DNA of 5,554 nt from an uncultured Gammaproteobacteria bacterium (GTDB lineage Bacteria; Pseudomonadota; Gammaproteobacteria; GCA-002705445; GCA-002716945): NCBI GenBank assembly GCA_913041865.1, contig CAJWIW010000063.1, forward strand, positions 1-5,554. Reading direction: 5' to 3'. The position numbers and the translations under genes are program-made. Below the pieces are notes generated by a model. It had not been told where the DNA came from. It did no database searches and saw only the letters and a list, made by a program, of their open reading frames with translations. Below are positions 4,588-5,554 of this stretch, in pieces (within the stretch, counting starts at the first letter, position 1; every line of letters starts with the position of its first letter).

Positions 4588-5554
4588 ATGAAATCTGATA
4601 ATAAACGTTATATAACCTGTCCTTTCTGCTCATTACACTGTGATGACATTCAAGTCGAAGTAAATAATAATAAGTTCAAGGTAATCTCAGAGAACATTAA
4701 AGATTGTACTAGTAAAATCGAATATTTTAATTTAAAGAATACTAGTAATCTGACGTCGATAATTAAAAATACAAAAACAAATTTTGATAATGCGATAGAT
4801 TCTGCTAGGAAAATGATTCAAAAAAGTAACGATATTACTTTAGTAAATCATGGAACAGATGTTAATGGTGTCAGGTCTTTACTGAATTTTGCTGCTAGCC
4901 ATAATTGTGTGGTTGATCATGTGAACTCAAAATACCTATTCAGAAATCTAGGTATTATTCAAAGAAAAGGATACATGGCAACCTCTCTAACTGAGACAAG
5001 AAATAGATCTGATGTAGTTATTTTATTTGGAAATAATATACTTAAAAAATCACCTCGACTTATTGATAAAGTAATATTTCCAAAACATAGTTTATGCACA
5101 AACCTGAAAAGTAGAAAGCTTTTATTAGTTGGAGATTTTGATGCTCAATCTGTAAAAATAGTGAAAAAAAATAAGCATCATATTGAAAATTTTAAAATAG
5201 ATCTTAATGATATTCCTGAAATACTAACTAAATTAATGTCTGATGATAAGCTCTCAAAAAATTTAGAAGGGATTAGAAAGATTATAAAGAAATCGAAATA
5301 TCTAGTAGCAAGCTGGATCACATCTGACTTTGATAAATGCAATGATCCTGATTATGTAATTTCTTCAATTTCTGATTTTATTCTTTCAATGAATCAAACT
5401 AGTAGAGCGGCTTGTATGCCCATTGCTGGTTCACTTGCAGATGCAACATCTTCACAAACAATGTCATGGATAACTGGTTTTCCATCCCGTGTGAAATTTA
5501 ATGGGAAATCTTTTTTTCATGATAGGAGTATTTGTGATAGTCGAGAAATCATAA
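4588..5554 (+). CDS. fhcB: formyltransferase/hydrolase complex subunit B, 3' end outside window
   Basis: FhcB is a subunit of the bacterial formyltransferase/hydrolase complex, which moves the formyl group from formyl-H4MPT to methylofuran and releases formate. It is homologous to subunit B of archaeal formylmethanofuran dehydrogenase (FwdB/FmdB). The first 322 residues are visible and the frame is open to the edge. Family features in order: YITCPFCSLHCDDIQVEV (8-25), Cys40, VNHGTDVNGVRSLLNFAA (86-103), VVDHVN (108-113), GYMATSLTETRNRSDVVILFG (128-148), SRAACMPIAGS (272-282) and SWITGFPSRVKFNG (293-306). Cysteines 11, 14, 18 and 40 match the spacing of the [4Fe-4S] site in archaeal subunit B, while no cysteine lies between 107 and 170, where the archaeal enzyme has its tungsten/molybdenum-ligating Cys or Sec. 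That fits the known non-redox role of bacterial Fhc. The ATG at 4588 gives the expected N-terminus; no good Shine-Dalgarno is seen. It is divergent from the H4MPT operon, and in many methylotrophs fhcA, fhcD and fhcC lie next to it. Confidence 0.94.
   Translation, partial: MKSDNKRYITCPFCSLHCDDIQVEVNNNKFKVISENIKDCTSKIEYFNLKNTSNLTSIIKNTKTNFDNAIDSARKMIQKSNDITLVNHGTDVNGVRSLLNFAASHNCVVDHVNSKYLFRNLGIIQRKGYMATSLTETRNRSDVVILFGNNILKKSPRLIDKVIFPKHSLCTNLKSRKLLLVGDFDAQSVKIVKKNKHHIENFKIDLNDIPEILTKLMSDDKLSKNLEGIRKIIKKSKYLVASWITSDFDKCNDPDYVISSISDFILSMNQTSRAACMPIAGSLADATSSQTMSWITGFPSRVKFNGKSFFHDRSICDSREII

Noticed and set aside
1..5554. Search for terminators, tRNA, CRISPR, insertion sequences and riboswitches
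   Set aside because: No GC-rich hairpin with a T-tract, no regularly spaced repeats, no transposase fragments and no inverted-repeat ends were seen; the operon and fhcB both end outside the window, so their terminators would not be visible.

Overview
The window is a compact one-carbon (C1) oxidation locus of a methylotroph. All six genes belong to the tetrahydromethanopterin/methylofuran (H4MPT/MYFR) formaldehyde-oxidation branch known from methylotrophic bacteria. The sequence is strongly AT-rich, the genes are tightly packed with several overlaps, and there is only one real intergenic gap. This suggests a low-GC, possibly streamlined (for example planktonic) methylotrophic proteobacterium. 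The proteins look bacterial (MtdB-type dehydrogenase, FhcB-type subunit B) rather than archaeal. I cannot fix the genus from the sequence.

Layout. Five genes run on the minus strand, in transcription order: a beta-RFAP synthase of H4MPT biosynthesis (4498-3554), methylene-H4MPT dehydrogenase mtdB (3536-2646), an Orf5/MfnD-like ATP-grasp ligase (2653-1571), methenyl-H4MPT cyclohydrolase mch (1578-610), and a RimK-like ATP-grasp ligase (Orf7-like) that starts at 613 and leaves the window at base 1. The junctions are +17 nt, an 8-nt overlap, an 8-nt overlap and a 4-nt ATGA overlap, so this is almost certainly one operon with translational coupling. An 89-bp AT-rich divergent intergenic region (4499-4587) separates it from fhcB, which runs on the plus strand from 4588 and leaves the window at 5554. 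Candidate promoters for both directions overlap in this gap.

How the genes work together. MtdB oxidises methylene-H4MPT to methenyl-H4MPT, Mch hydrolyses that to formyl-H4MPT, and the Fhc complex (subunit B here) passes the formyl group through methylofuran to free formate. RFAP synthase makes the aryl-ribose part of the pterin cofactor. The two ATP-grasp ligases probably add amino acids to the C1 carriers (H4MPT and/or methylofuran). The locus therefore combines the enzymes with the supply of their cofactors.

No mobile element, CRISPR array, tRNA, rRNA or terminator is visible. I do not see a new type of system. The points worth a second look are the two ligases of unassigned substrate, the MtdA-like nucleotide-binding motif in an otherwise MtdB-like enzyme, the cysteine pattern of FhcB, the base-composition contrast between genes, and the overlapping divergent promoter region.
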